DNA from: Pelargonium cotyledonis
Taxonomy: Eukaryota > Streptophyta > Magnoliopsida > Geraniales > Geraniaceae
Direction of reading: 5' to 3'
Length of the DNA: 24,224 bases
Assembly: GCA_036897625.1 (NCBI GenBank)
Contig: JAYMTA010000784.1
Span: 1 to 24,224, forward strand
Both the position numbers and the translations under genes were made by a program. The notes under the pieces are model-generated. The model made no database searches, was not told the DNA's origin, and saw only the letters and a list, made by a program, of their open reading frames with translations. Every line of letters begins with the position of its first letter. The first letter of the stretch is position 1. Of this stretch, positions 13,401-24,153 are shown piece after piece.

Positions 13401-16400
13401 CCAGAATTATTGTTTAATTATCTTTGCAAACATTGTTATGCAAATATCTTCATCAAATGCTTAAAGTTATATAATTCATGTTTCCTACAGGCAACCCAAT
13501 CTACCACTGACACAGATCAGGATCAGATAGAATTGTATATATCATCATCTATTAGGAATGCATTTGCAAGGGTAAGAATTATGATGTTTACAGTGTGATT
13601 TATCTTATTTAGTGGGTGAGGATATGTATCCCTCTAAATTAGGGATTTACATATTACTTATATCAATTAGAGATTTGTTTATCTTCTTTCTTTGCATAGC
13701 TAGTCTTTTCTTGTGTAAATAGGGAAGGCATCTTATCATTCACTTTCAACGAGTTGTTGACACACGCCGGCATTCACACACTTGTGTAATCATTCTTTTT
13801 CCTTTTTCCTAGTAGCAATTGGTAAGATACCTCTGTAACATCTTGTTGCTACTATGTCATGATAAGTAATGAGCTTCCTTTCACTATAATCCATTTGTCT
13901 CAACTTGGTCAGTTTGGTCCAACTATAATTGTCATTTCTTATCCATGGCATACTATCATTCACTTCGAGGCGTGCATGTGCTGAGATAAGAGGTTGGTTG
14001 TTCTGGCTTGGCTCTGTAAATCTGTAACGGCCTGCACTGTGGAAGCAGCTCTAAATTACTGTTAGTATATGTGTGTGCAGATGTAGTCCAACTAGAATTA
14101 TGTGAATAAAAAGTAATGATACTACATTTGCCCTGTAGGTACAGTAAAGCACATTGGTTCCTCTGATAGACTATTGTCTCTGTACAGGTATTACAGGCTG
14201 TTGAAAGGTCAGACACAACAGATAAACATCCTTTGGGATTACTTGCAGAAGAGGCCAAGAATCTTATTAAAAAAGATTCATCCATTTTCATGCCAGTTTT
14301 ATCTCAGAGGCATCCCCTAGCACTTGTTGTCTCAGTATCACTTATTCATAAGCTATATGGGAGTAAATTGGTATTGTACTTCACCCATACATTGTCTTGA
14401 TACACCCCGAAGTTTCCTTTTGAAATGAATGGATTTAAATGATCTGTTATCTGCAGAAACCTTTTGTTGATGATGCTGAACATCTGACAGAGGATGTCAT
14501 TACTGTTATTCCGGCAGCTGATAGTCTGGAGCAGTATATAATGTCTCTAATCATGGCTACATGCGAAGAGGGGACTGCCGAAGTCCATTACAAAAAACTA
14601 ACTTCGTACCAGGTGAAGTAGATGGAGTTCATTACTTGAAGTTCTTACATCATTTTTCTTCTGTTTCTTTTGTTGCTGAGCTGATAATTGATATTGTTTG
14701 GGAATCTCACATCGAAAGGAGGTTAAGTCAGTCACTACTTGAAATGCTAGTTGGGCCCTTCACTTATCAGTTTAACCTTTAAGGTTGGAGTCAAGTTGGA
14801 CATGGTATTAGAGATGGTTTTGTTTGGGCCTAGTGACCCATTTGCCTTGCCTCCTGACTGTAGTGACCCACTTTGCCTTGCCTCCCAACATAAGTCTACC
14901 AATCCACATATCTCCACCTAATCAAATACTGCTTCCTTATTACAATCTAAGTGCAATGTACTGCATAAGCCAAACTCTACTAACAAGGTTGAACTGGAAG
15001 CTCAAACCTTTGTATGTAGCCCAATATTGAAACTAGAGGTGGCAAAATTTTGGGTTGGCTGGATTTCGGGTTTTAGGCATAAACTGCATTTTTTTGCGGC
15101 TATACCCAATCCAAAAAGTTACAATGTACCCAACCGAATCCATTTTTTTTTTCTTTCCGGGCTGATAAATGTAGACCTGACCCGAAACGGGTTAGGTTCC
15201 CATCGGGCACCTTTTTGCCAGCTCTATTTGAAACCTTACTAGGTATCTGTCAGTCATTTTTACAGCATGTCATTACTTGTTTTTTTCCCCTCATTTTATA
15301 AAATTTCTTACCCATCATTCAGATTGAATCTATATCCGGAACAATGGTGACGCGTTGGCTCAATTCACAGCAAGAACGAATATTAGAATGGATTGAACGC
15401 GCCATTCAACAAGAGGTCCAGAACTTTGTTTTGTTTTATCTATCCAAAGTGATTTTATTTATTTATTATTATTTTATTTATGTTTCTTATTTGACATTTA
15501 GAATTAATACATGCTGTTTAGCTTTCCTTCATTCATTGATGTTTGTCAAATTTGGCTCTGTTGTTGGTTTCATTCTTGCAGCGTCATTTCATATTATGCT
15601 AACCAATGTCTACTTTATATTTATCCATTTTAGTTATGCTTTCTACTTGGCCTATTCTTGCTTCTTCCTTTCTTCAGCTTGAGCTATTCTTTTGATATAC
15701 AAGTGTACATTTAAATCCTTTTCAGGAATGGGAACCAATATCAGCTCAACGACGGCATGGGAGTTCAATTGTTGAAGTTTATAGAATTGTGGAGGAGGTA
15801 AGAATGTGTAATTTATTGGACTTCCTATAGCTTGGCTTTGACTACCATGTAGTTAGTAATATTGTGGAAATTTTCGTCTAGCATTAGTAATGTCCTTTAT
15901 ACAACAAGAGCATGGATTTGGTGCCATTATTATGGAAATATTTGATGCTATAATAAATCAATTGCTCCTCTTATGATTACTAGCATCAATCTTGCAGACT
16001 GGATTCTATAATATGCATCCTAATTATGTTTGTGGAGATCTAGTTATACCTTCATCCTTCAAATATGTTTTACCAAATGTGCAAGGCTGGGTAAAAAATG
16101 GTTAAATTTGCATAAAAAAAAATGGTTTAATTATTTTCCCAAGTCCAATACTTACCATGGTGCATTTGGATCAGATTAGTTTAGGGCTGTAAATGAGCTA
16201 TGCCGAGCTGGGTATATATATATAAAATCTTGGATCGGCTCATGATAAATATGTTAGCCCAAACTTGAGCTGAGCTTCCGAAATCAGTTTGCTCATAGAA
16301 CATGACACAGATAGGACTGCCCAATCCTCATAAAAACCAAGCCTTGGTTGTCCAAGCGGTTAGGCGATTTTGACTCCCTGGTGACGGTATACAAATACAA

Positions 16401-19400
16401 TATATATATTTCCGGAAAAAAAAAATCAAACAAATTTCATAAAATATTAAACAAAACTCTGGAATATAGAGATATTGGATGAATACATGATTGAGATGAC
16501 TGAAAGGATAATGTGTTTCTTAAAAGTAATAAAGTTTGTTTTGAAGGAAATCATTTATAGATACACTTTTGTCGGACACAAACACAAGAAAAAAGCAGAT
16601 CCAAGTGTCATTCAACCTATTTATGTCAATTGATTGAATGACGCAAAGCATTATTAAAACACGAATGCTGTTTGGGCATGTTAAATTGGAATTCAGTTTT
16701 CAAAGATTCGCAAGTATTCACAACTTAAATATAGTCAAACTTCATTCAGTAATGCTATTTGTCTATGGAAGTTTTACAAACTTATAATGCCATTGTGTCA
16801 AAAGTACCTATTGGCATCAGTACTTGTGGCTTTTATGCACATTTCGACCATAATCATTTGTCTGGTGTAGAGGCTACTAATATCTATTTTTAATGTGTGT
16901 GTATTATAATTGCAGACAGTTGATCAATTTTTCGCTCTTGAAGTTCCAATGAGGCATACAGAATTGAGCGCCCTGTTTAGTGGCATTGACAATGCATTTC
17001 AAGTGTTTGCAAATAATGTCACAGAAAAGTTGGGTATGTGCTACTTGTATATTCTTACTTTTGGATCTATACCATTTTTTTAAAAAAGAAATCAGACATC
17101 CCCTTTTAATAGCAAACACATTTCAGTTTTTGCATCTATGAGAAAGGTAGAAAGGTGTGTAGTCTCTCTATTTTTTCCTTTGTGGTCAATTATTTCTTTT
17201 TCAATATAACGTAGTACAAAGTTATAACTTGCTACCATCTTGGGCTCGACCGGGGCATAAGGAGTAAAAAAACTCTCTCGATCCTCTTCATCTTGTTCTT
17301 GTCCTGAGATGTAGGGAGGAATATAATTACTCCTCATATGTCTTCCACGTCGGTAGGTGCCCTCCATTAGTTGTGTGAGGTTAAGAAAACGGTCATTTTT
17401 AAGTCGTTCCCGACAATAGAACAAAATTGACGTGTCTTTTTTACTTGGTCAAATTGGCACCCTAGGAGTTGCTGTCACCTTTCCACGTGTTAGGGTGGTT
17501 GTCTTATAATACTCTAAGTTAGGAGTTCTTGAGATGTTGTTGGAAGCTTGAGACATTACTTTCGGAATTCATAGAGCTTGTTTAAAGGTAGTACACTGTT
17601 AGCGGGAAATTTATAGGTGCGCCTAAGAATCTGCCTCAAACGTGAGAGTAAGAATCTATTACGATGGAAGGCTCTAAAGATAAATTAGAGTCTCTATGTC
17701 AAATGTGGGATCTCTACTCTTACCAAGGAAGGGGTATTTATATACTTGCAACCCAAGTTCGTCATGTATTGCAGTTTGGTTGGTTGTTGGTGACGTGAGG
17801 TCCATTTCAGGGCCCACTCGGTGTTGGAGATCTAATCTCTCGGGCGCGCCGTTTGCAAATGTCGAGTGAGGTTTAGAGCCCCCACTTGCCCTTCGAGCAC
17901 TGCAGGGTGGAGTGGCTTCAAATAACGTCCTAGTGTCTTAGTGAGGTGAAAGATCTTGGAGATGGTCCAGCGAGGTAGGGAATATTGGAGGTGACCTAGT
18001 AAGTCTGGGTGTTTTGGTGGTGACCTAGCGTCTGGCGAAACGGGGACCTTGGTGGTCTTTTGTGAAAACTAAACATACATGAGATGTGTGAAGGCTCCTC
18101 TTCAAAGGAAGTTAGCACCACCTTGGTTGGAAGTTAGCGCCACCTTCATAGAAAAGATGCCACCTTGGTGCGTATGTCGTTACCTTGGTGGGGAGGTAGC
18201 ACCACCTTAGTAGGAAGGTTGCCACCTTGGTAGAACAACTTATGTCATATTTGTGGGAAGGTCGTGACCCTTGCGGGGTCTTCCCTGATTCTTGTGAGGT
18301 GGTTCACAAATCTTGCTAGTTGGTCCAGAAATAGTGTGAGGTGAGATTGCTAGAAAGGTGGCCATATAAGGTGGGGTTTCTAGAAAGGTGACTATTCATG
18401 CGAAGCGGTTGTCTGAAAGGTGACCAAGCAAAGGTGTTTATAGTATCCCGGTTCACATCGACATCAGGTTATAAACTTTGATAGCCCGATGGAACATGGA
18501 CGAAGTTGTCTCTAAGGTGAAGGTGGAATGTGGCGTTCGGGTGCCACATATCGCCTCATCATTCGTCGCCATTATTTGTAGTTTCTTAAAGCTGAATCAA
18601 TATCCATTCTGTTTTTATTGGTGCATTATTAGATCCAAGCTTTTCTAGATAATGTTGTCTCCTACATCTCTTTCCGGTCACAGCTAGTGATTGATTAATC
18701 ATGTTGCTTGGTAGGTCGTGCTTATCTTAGTGGATGTCAGCATAGCACTGCTCTTTTTTTTTCTTTTTTTCTTTTTTTTTTCTTTTTAAATAAGAAAAAT
18801 GATTTGCTCTAAAAGGCATTTCTGTTTACTACTTTATTATGTGCTTTCATCTTCTCTCTCATTTTTACATTCTTCTCCACATAATTTGCGTTGAACTTCT
18901 TTCTGCTCTCTTACATCTACAAATTGGACCTTGAAGTGCTATTTTGTCCATGCAGCTAGTAAGGATGATATAATTCCACCAGTGCCTACTTTGACACGAT
19001 ACAGTAAGGGAGTTGGAATAAAGTCTTTTATGAAGTTAGATATATTTGACTCTGGGCAGCCTGATGATGAGAAAAGCTCCACTCAAGTTAATGTTCGCAC
19101 GACGCCAACTCTTTGCGTTCAATTAAATACTTTTTATGTGAGTCGAAGCTTCACCTTTTATTTATCAATTCATTTGTGTATATTTTTTTTTCAGAAGTGA
19201 CTTGCTTTCTGCTTTTTTTGTTTTATTTGTATTTTCTAGTTTTCTTACATACATGTGGTTCTAGAGTTGGTGTAGTCCACCGCAGAACTGAAATAAAGCA
19301 GTCCCACTGAGAGTTCAAGACTAGTATTGTTTTATTAGTTAGATATCTGACAGATTGATGCCATGATTAGGCTAAGACATCAATCCTTTGGATTTGATCC

Positions 19401-22400
19401 AACCATGCTGTTATATGCAATATCCTAGATTTTTTACTTGTGTATGTGTATTGCATTTATCATAGATTCAAGAAAGCAAATAGATTAGTGTTCGCTTTCT
19501 AAGAAGGAAACATGATAAAATCAGTCTAGTAGAAATCTGGGTAATTTCTATCTTTATTGTAATGCTATATTATTTGAAAGCCTCCCGCGGTAACTTTTTT
19601 TTTTTTAATAATAAAAAAGAAAAGGAGAGACTAAAACTAAGAAGTAAACAGAAGATACTACTCTCTTAAAAAATTGCTCTCGGTATCAATTTTAACATTG
19701 TTTATAGTTTAATATCGCTTCATGTGCTAGTTGGGCCCCTACACCCAATACCTTAGACTTTTGGGTTGGAAAGTTTGTTATGGGAGCTAGTTTGCTCTTG
19801 CTCATGTTTTTGTTGCTTCCCTGTTAATTCTTGATCCACATTGAAAGTATGTGGAGTTTGATACCTCTTCATATCCCACTTGGCCCATCTACCTAACATC
19901 TTAGTCTTTTGGGTTGGAGTCTTTACAAGCATTGATCACAAGATGTCCAGCAACCATGAAGCTGACCTGGAATGTAGAATTTTATAATAATTTCCCCTAG
20001 ATTTGTTGTAAAGAAGAAGTTCCGCAACTGGCTGTTTAATCCATTTGATCTGATGTGCTCAAGATGGATGTCCATATTCCTTTTTGATAATAAACTATAG
20101 TTAGTTTGCCATCTTCCACACAAGCTAATTATTACTTCTTCTTTTTTTAACAAAGGTCTAAAGAGTAAAGTCAATCATCGATAACATTGTCCCTTAATGT
20201 CTACAAAATAGTTTTTGTGGACGGCAATTGTAATAGAGATTAATGGTTTTGCAAGTCAAGTGTCCAATTTAGTATGCACATGATCTCTTTAAAACAGTTA
20301 CCATGAATTGAAGGGTAAAGATTACTGTCAACGTTGTCTGACATTTTGATTTTCAATCTATTGGATTTGTCTCTTCAGGTTTTATTTTGAACAAAAAATT
20401 TCAGAGATTTCTTGTAATTCTCTTATAAAAGATATGTACTTGATGATTTGAAACTTTGAATTATGTTTCTGTTTTAAGAGTCTTATACATTAGGTGAACA
20501 TATGTATGGTTGTCTGAGTACCTTGGTTAGTATACTTCAATGGTGCCATTTCATTATAAACATTTCTTGAGTCTTTGCTTTGAATCAAACTAACTATTGT
20601 GTTCTAATACTCTTTGTTTTATCTGCTAATTCTTATTTGCCATGTCTTTGACATATGGTATTCTCATACAAGGTTTTTTGTGTTATTAACAGTATGCAAT
20701 TAGTCAACTAAACAAGTTGGAAGATAACATTTTGGAAAAATGGGCGGCGAAAAGGCCACGTGAGACATTTATCAGTATGTTCTTTAGCATCTAACTTTGT
20801 TTTGCTACATTAATTCTAGTTATGTAATTGAAACCATGTTTCATTCATATATACATGTAAAAACTTGCCCAACTTAAGTAGTCTCAGTGGCTGACTTTCT
20901 CGATTTTATAAGCTAAACTTAAAGAAGAAAGTGAGCTTTCTGATGCCTGGTAGAATCTGTTGTTGACCTCTTTCTGAGAAAAGCCATTACATTGTATGCA
21001 TACTGATTCTGGCTGGTTCATTCTTCATGAATCATACCAAGTTGTGCATGGACGGTAAAGAACATCAATGTATCGTTCCTTCTGGCTTGACTTGATACAT
21101 TTCTTGTTTCTGATTTTGACATCTCTTTTCACAATGTTGGGCTGGTTGGACGCCAAATTGTAAATGATATTTTCATCATTATTCTTGTAAATTTTCTCTG
21201 GATTATATTATCCTTGAAGATAACATAATAAAGCTCAAATTTTTTTCCAGCATGGTATCTTTGGTTATGTTTGTTGTGTTGACCCTTTTGTTTGTAGAGG
21301 AATCCATGGATGAGAATTCCGAAGGTGTCACACAGGATGACACATTTGATGGGACTAGGAATGATATAAATGCTGCAATTGATTGCATTTGTGAGTTTAC
21401 TGGTAAGACATGTGCTTTCAACATCCGTTTCCTTGAGAAACAAAAATAGTTTACTGTTTATTTGAATTCTGTCATCTATCAGGAACTAAAATTATCTTCT
21501 GGGATCTAAGGGTGCCATTCATCGACAACTTATATAAACCAAGTGTTTCTCAATCTAGATTGGAAGCACTAATGGAACCACTTGATGTGGTAAGATTTAT
21601 CTTCTTATGTCACATCTTTCTGTTTTAGTGTAATTTTATGAGGTTTAATAACACGAAATGTTTATAACTGATGAGTCTGGAATATAACCACTTCAATTGT
21701 TCATTGAATTTTGTATTTTCGTCGCATATGCTGTAACGTAATAGTGGATCTTCTTTGCTTGTGCTTCTTTTCTTTCCTTGGTTTCACGTTAGCATGAGTC
21801 ACAATAATATTTTGGTAATTTAAATAAGTCTTTAAACCCATAATAAAAAAGTCATTTAAAAAACGTGGCAAGGTGGACAGCTACTGCATTATAGTTGCCT
21901 TGTATGAAATGTTTCACTTCAGCTGTTGTTTTCCAGCTGTTTATATATTTGGTTTGTAAAGCTGAACATAACATACTCTGACATAATTTTTTTTTAATCT
22001 AAGCATAACTTTGATCTTACATTTAATTTTGTGTTAGCACATTACATTATGTTTGGAATATGCGAGGGGTCGATTTAAACATTCCTCTCCTTCTCCCGTG
22101 TTGGTCCTGAATCCACCCATATTTAGACAATGTTCAGAACTTTTGGGCACACTCTCATTTTCGTTTTCCTAGAGTGACCAAATGAGTCCCATTTGATTTT
22201 AGATATCAACCCAACACACATGGTCTTGCCTAATATTATGTTTTGAGTTCAAAAACTCGTTCAGTAGAGTTGTAATCTTGTAAAGAGTTAACTCATGTAT
22301 CTCTGTCTAAGTTTTTGTTGATTGATGCTAAAAACAGGGCTGACTGTCTTATAAATGTTTCAGGAACTTGGTCAAATATGTGAAATAATTGTGGATCCAC

Positions 22401-24153
22401 TTAGGGATCGCGTCGTGACAAGTCTCCTTCAAGCGTCACGGGTTTTACCTTGTCTCTTCTTTCAATAAGTCTTCACTAAATCCTTAACTCTTATCTTATT
22501 TGAAGTGTTTCTTCTGCTAGGATGGTTTGCTCCGTGTTTTATTAGATGGAGGTCCATATCGACTTTTCTCCCCAGCCGATGCAAAACTATTAGAAGAAGA
22601 TCTAGAAATCTTAAAGGTATTTGTGAAGTGACCCTTGGACTGTACATTCCAGATAAATGATAAGAGTTCTGTTGGTAACTAATATAGATGCCTTATGTCT
22701 GCCAAAGGAGCAATCGATCCTGGATAAAGGCATTTGAAAATCACATTTGCTAAATGTTAGAGGGCTAACTCAACTAAAAGTTTAAAATTATAGTTGAGTT
22801 CCAATAACACGCCTGTTCACGTGCAAGTCCATTATCGCTTTGTACGTGGTTCATGCACAAGTCTTCTTCTTGCCTTGTACTAGAATTTAATACTTCTTCC
22901 GTCTCAAAATGAGTGTCTTGGTTTCTAATTTGAGAAATTTAATAAGAAGTTAGTTTATGTTGTACATTTACTCTTGGAACTCCATGAACATGCGTAGTAA
23001 CAAACACAATGTATACTAAACAGGTTATTATAGTGATACTATTGATAAATCATGTAAAACTAAATTTCTAAAATAGAAAACAAGACACTCATTTCAGATC
23101 AAAAATGCAAGAGAAACACGACACTCATTTTGAGACGGAGGGAGTAGTATTTATTCAAGGAGGTGATAGGACTCGAAATCGTGACCTTTAGGTCAATAAA
23201 GTTGATTTCATTTCATGTATTATTATGTTGATCAACTCTTGTATACCCTACATAAAGGGTTCTCTCCTATAATCAAATACAAGAAATATCACATTCTAGT
23301 TTTTGTTTTCCACACTAAAGAACTCATGTGGCATTATGTTTGACTTCTCCAAATTAGGTGCTATAATGAACAATACAAGGTACTTCTTAAACTTTGTAGG
23401 TCAAACCATATTTTTTTCCTTCTTACATGATTGTCGGTGTATTTTTTAGGAGTTCTTTTATTCTGGAGGAGAAGGACTTCCACAAGAAGTAAATGAAAAC
23501 GAAGTTGAACTTGTTAAGCAAGTAATCGAGTTGCAGAGCCATGAGGTTAGTCTATTGTGGTTATATATATTAGTTACTGATATTGTAATAAAATGCTGGA
23601 AAACTAAATGCCTTTTGTGCATTTCTGTCGTTGGGAGTATATTTTCTCCGGTTCTATTTCTTACACAAATGTATTGCTGAGAGAGGATTGTCTGTGTCCC
23701 TGTTTGGTATGCATGGGTTGAAGGGAAGAAAATTATGAGTTGATAATTTACTGTAACAGAAGCTTAAAGAAAGTTGCGAATATAAAGATATTAACTCGTA
23801 TCTTAACCAGACCAAAATCCGAAATCTAAGAATGATATTATGCTTTTGTTTCTTCAGATAGTTGAGATTCTCTGTTGGCCGAAGTAATTTCTTTTTGACA
23901 AATTGGTTGATTCATTTTCCGTGCATGCAAATTTATGAGAAGATGATCCGACATTACCCGTTTCAATTGTATGCAGACGCAGGAATTGATCGAGAGGTTG
24001 AAAAGTACTAGCAGCATTGAAGCGGAAGGTGGTGAAAGTGAAGAGGGTGCTGAATCCAGGATTCTACTGAGAATTCTGTGTCACAGGACTGATTCAGAGG
24101 CCTCCAAGTTCCTCAAGAAACAGTACAAGATACCTAAATCTTCTGCAATATAA
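7338..24153 (+). CDS. PATROL1: PATROL1-type Munc13-like protein (DUF810/MUN domain), 26 coding exons, complete
   Basis: Arabidopsis PATROL1 is a vesicle-tethering protein that delivers the proton ATPase AHA1 to the plasma membrane and controls stomatal opening. The same role is inferred here. Coding exons: 7338-7345, 7438-7613, 7697-7758, 8006-8297, 9066-9132, 9219-9372, 9859-10023, 10412-10522, 11295-11504, 11837-11938, 12180-12386, 13214-13288, 13491-13571, 14188-14370, 14457-14612, 15323-15415, 15726-15797, 16916-17033, 18956-19137, 20693-20774, 21298-21402, 21483-21589, 22364-22441, 22521-22616, 23450-23545, 23977-24153. They sum to 3255 bases (1084 residues; Arabidopsis about 1100), with all introns GT-AG and phases compatible. 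Landmarks: ENAVEILQRYRRDR at the N-terminus; acidic DFEDEDD; ITDDDLRET (181-189); basic KEKKKEKK (209-216); GDLTGEVCHWADGYHLNVRL; STWRVLGITETIHYTCYAW; SQRHPLAL; C-terminal FLKKQYKIPKSSAI. The start makes M-E-G-E-N-A-V-E, matching the family N-terminus. Differences from the remembered Arabidopsis protein are in-frame: GLNALAG for GLLNALAG, a few residues lost after KEQHGP, and a Trp-to-Arg change in TRRLLMEE. Confidence 0.93.
8298..9065 (+). repeat. PATROL1 intron 4 with a short internal direct repeat
   Basis: A roughly 30-base unit occurs twice. GCTATTTGATGACCATTTGA starts near 8895, and GCTATTTAATGACCTTTTGA starts near 8939, about 45 bases downstream. A GAATTGTAAATTTT string also repeats near 8691 and 8741. 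This looks like local slippage or duplication. No gene or transposon termini were seen in this 768-base intron. Confidence 0.5.
10070..10141 (+). repeat. Left terminal direct repeat of the intron 7 TRIM
   Basis: 72 bases, TG at the start and CA at the end. It is directly followed by the primer-binding site TGGTATCAGAGC. Confidence 0.78.
10254..10325 (+). repeat. Right terminal direct repeat of the intron 7 TRIM
   Basis: 72 bases, the same length and ends as the left copy and about 85% identical to it by eye. It is preceded by a G-rich tract. Confidence 0.78.
11901..11979 (+). repeat. 19-base exact duplication of exon 10 coding sequence inside intron 10
   Basis: TCCATTACACCTGTTATGC occurs at 11901-11919, coding IHYTCYA in exon 10, and again at 11961-11979 in the following intron. 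The two copies are exactly 60 bases apart, one on each side of the splice donor (11938/11939). The flanking bases differ, so only the 19 bases were copied. Confidence 0.85.
14695..14814 (+). mobile_element. TRIM-like terminal repeat with primer-binding site (family 2), remnant
   Basis: A roughly 108-base segment starts TGTTTGGGAATCTCACATCG and ends TTGGACA at 14802. It is followed by TGGTATTAGAGA (14803-14814), which matches the initiator-tRNA-Met primer site at 10 of 12 positions. The block TGCTAGTTGGGCCC is shared with the remnant in intron 19. No second terminal repeat is seen downstream, so this is a truncated copy in intron 15. Confidence 0.55.
14831..14890 (+). repeat. Two-copy tandem repeat, 30 bases
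   Basis: TAGTGACCCATTTGCCTTGC and following (14831-14860) is repeated as TAGTGACCCACTTTGCCTTG and following (14861-14890), with one insertion and a few substitutions. It lies directly after the TRIM-like remnant and may belong to its interior. Confidence 0.7.
15034..15226. mobile_element. hAT-like MITE with 8-base target duplication
   Basis: The 193-base element starts TAGAGGTGGCAAAA and ends in the near inverted complement TTTTTGCCAGCTCTA. The flanking 8 bases are ATTGAAAC on the left (15026-15033) and TTTGAAAC on the right (15227-15234), a 7/8 match. An 8-base duplication and a TAGxG...GGCAAA terminus are typical of non-autonomous hAT elements. It contains no transposase. It lies in PATROL1 intron 15, just before exon 16. 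Confidence 0.78.
15798..16915 (+). other. PATROL1 intron 17, unassigned repeat-like fragments
   Basis: This 1118-base intron contains TTAGGGCTGTAAATGAGC (from about 16181), which resembles the end of common plant hAT-type repeats. It also holds a tRNA-like GTCCAAGCGGTTAGGCGA string near 16350. Neither has a matching second end or a full structure, so neither is called as an element. Confidence 0.35.
18108..18233 (+). repeat. Degenerate GCCACCTTGGT repeat array
   Basis: About five imperfect units built on (G/A)CCACCTTGGT, followed by variable GGAAGTTAGC-like spacers, run across this stretch inside the intron 18 insert. The units are roughly 20-30 bases and clearly related but unequal. Confidence 0.6.
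18336..18435 (+). repeat. Degenerate CTAGAAAGGTG repeat array
   Basis: Three units, TTGCTAGAAAGGTGGCC, TTTCTAGAAAGGTGACT and TTGTCTGAAAGGTGACC, are spaced about 30 bases apart. They form a second repeat family within the intron 18 insert. Confidence 0.6.
18750..18786 (+). repeat. Homopyrimidine tract
   Basis: A nearly pure T/C run of about 37 bases lies in intron 18, between the foreign-looking insert and exon 19. It is far upstream of the real acceptor (18955) and is low-complexity sequence. Confidence 0.8.
19704..19927 (+). mobile_element. TRIM-like remnant (family 2) with two related repeats
   Basis: Two direct copies of a related block are visible. One is TTGGGCCCCTACACCCAATA and following (about 19730-19770), and the other is TTGGCCCATCTACCTAACAT and following (about 19880-19920). 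Both run into CTTTTGGGTTGGA. The second repeat can be read as 19822-19927 (TG to TTTACA, 106 bases), matching the 108 bases of the intron 15 remnant. A weak primer-site-like TGTTATGGGAGC (9/12) follows the first. The first repeat is truncated on its left. Confidence 0.45.
19928..20692 (+). other. Right part of PATROL1 intron 19, nothing specific seen
   Basis: AT-rich intron sequence leading to the acceptor at 20692. No ORF, element ends or RNA structure were recognised. Confidence 0.4.
21590..22363 (+). other. PATROL1 intron 22, nothing specific seen
   Basis: A 774-base intron with consensus ends. The middle (about 22060-22270) is somewhat richer in C and could be old repeat sequence, but I see no terminal repeats or coding capacity. 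Confidence 0.35.
22755..23195 (-). mobile_element. TRIM copy (family 1), antisense, split by a nested MITE
   Basis: Read on the minus strand, this matches the intron 7 TRIM. A terminal-repeat remnant lies at 22755-22809 (plus-strand TGTTAG...AATAACA, including CTCAACTAAAAG and ATAGTTGAG). Then comes interior sequence with CATGCACAAGTCTTCTTCTT, and, after the nested element, GACTCGAAATCGTGACCTTT (about 23171-23190). These are the reverse complements of the intron 7 interior. The terminal repeat is about 17 bases shorter than in intron 7. The primer-binding site and second terminal repeat are missing. Confidence 0.65.
22893..23144. mobile_element. Stowaway-like MITE nested in the TRIM copy
   Basis: The 252-base element has inverted ends of roughly 30 bases: CTTCTTCCGTCTCAAAATGA and following on the left, and the reverse complement of CTCCCTCCGTCTCAAAATGA and following on the right. 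It is flanked by TA on both sides (22891-22892 and 23145-23146). The CTCCCTCCGT terminus and TA duplication are the Stowaway (Tc1/mariner-type) signature. It has no coding capacity. Confidence 0.88.

Larger units (their letters stand above)
17150..18560 (-). mobile_element. Probable transposon-derived insert in PATROL1 intron 18, type unresolved
   Basis: Intron 18 is the longest of the gene (1922 bases). Its middle differs from the other introns: it is richer in G and C, carries CpG-bearing words and has internal repeat arrays. On the minus strand TATATAAATACCCC (17731-17744 on plus) resembles the core promoter of plant LTR retrotransposons, suggesting an antisense LTR-like fragment. A minus-strand frame open over about 17092-17424 has no ATG start and no recognisable domain. 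I could not find paired long terminal repeats, a primer-binding site or a target duplication, so the limits and class are uncertain. Confidence 0.42.

Noticed and set aside
14824..15242. Plus-strand open frames in PATROL1 intron 15
   Set aside because: They overlap the tandem repeat and the hAT-like MITE and lie between correctly phased exons, so they are not genes.
16181..16310. Repeat-like TTAGGGCTGTAAATGAGC start in intron 17
   Set aside because: It looks like the end of a common plant hAT-type repeat, but I found no inverted partner or target duplication.
16345..16395. tRNA-like string GTCCAAGCGGTTAGGCGA in intron 17
   Set aside because: It resembles an A-box and D-arm, but no acceptor stem, anticodon arm or T-loop follows at the right distance. 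At most it is a tRNA-derived SINE scrap.
17092..17424. Minus-strand open frame of about 110 codons in intron 18
   Set aside because: It begins at TTG instead of ATG, lies within an intron of a gene on the other strand, and shows no domain I recognise. It is probably part of a repeat.
21129..21449. Minus-strand open frames opposite exon 21
   Set aside because: They are shadows of exon 21 (21298-21402) and its flanking introns, with no recognisable protein.
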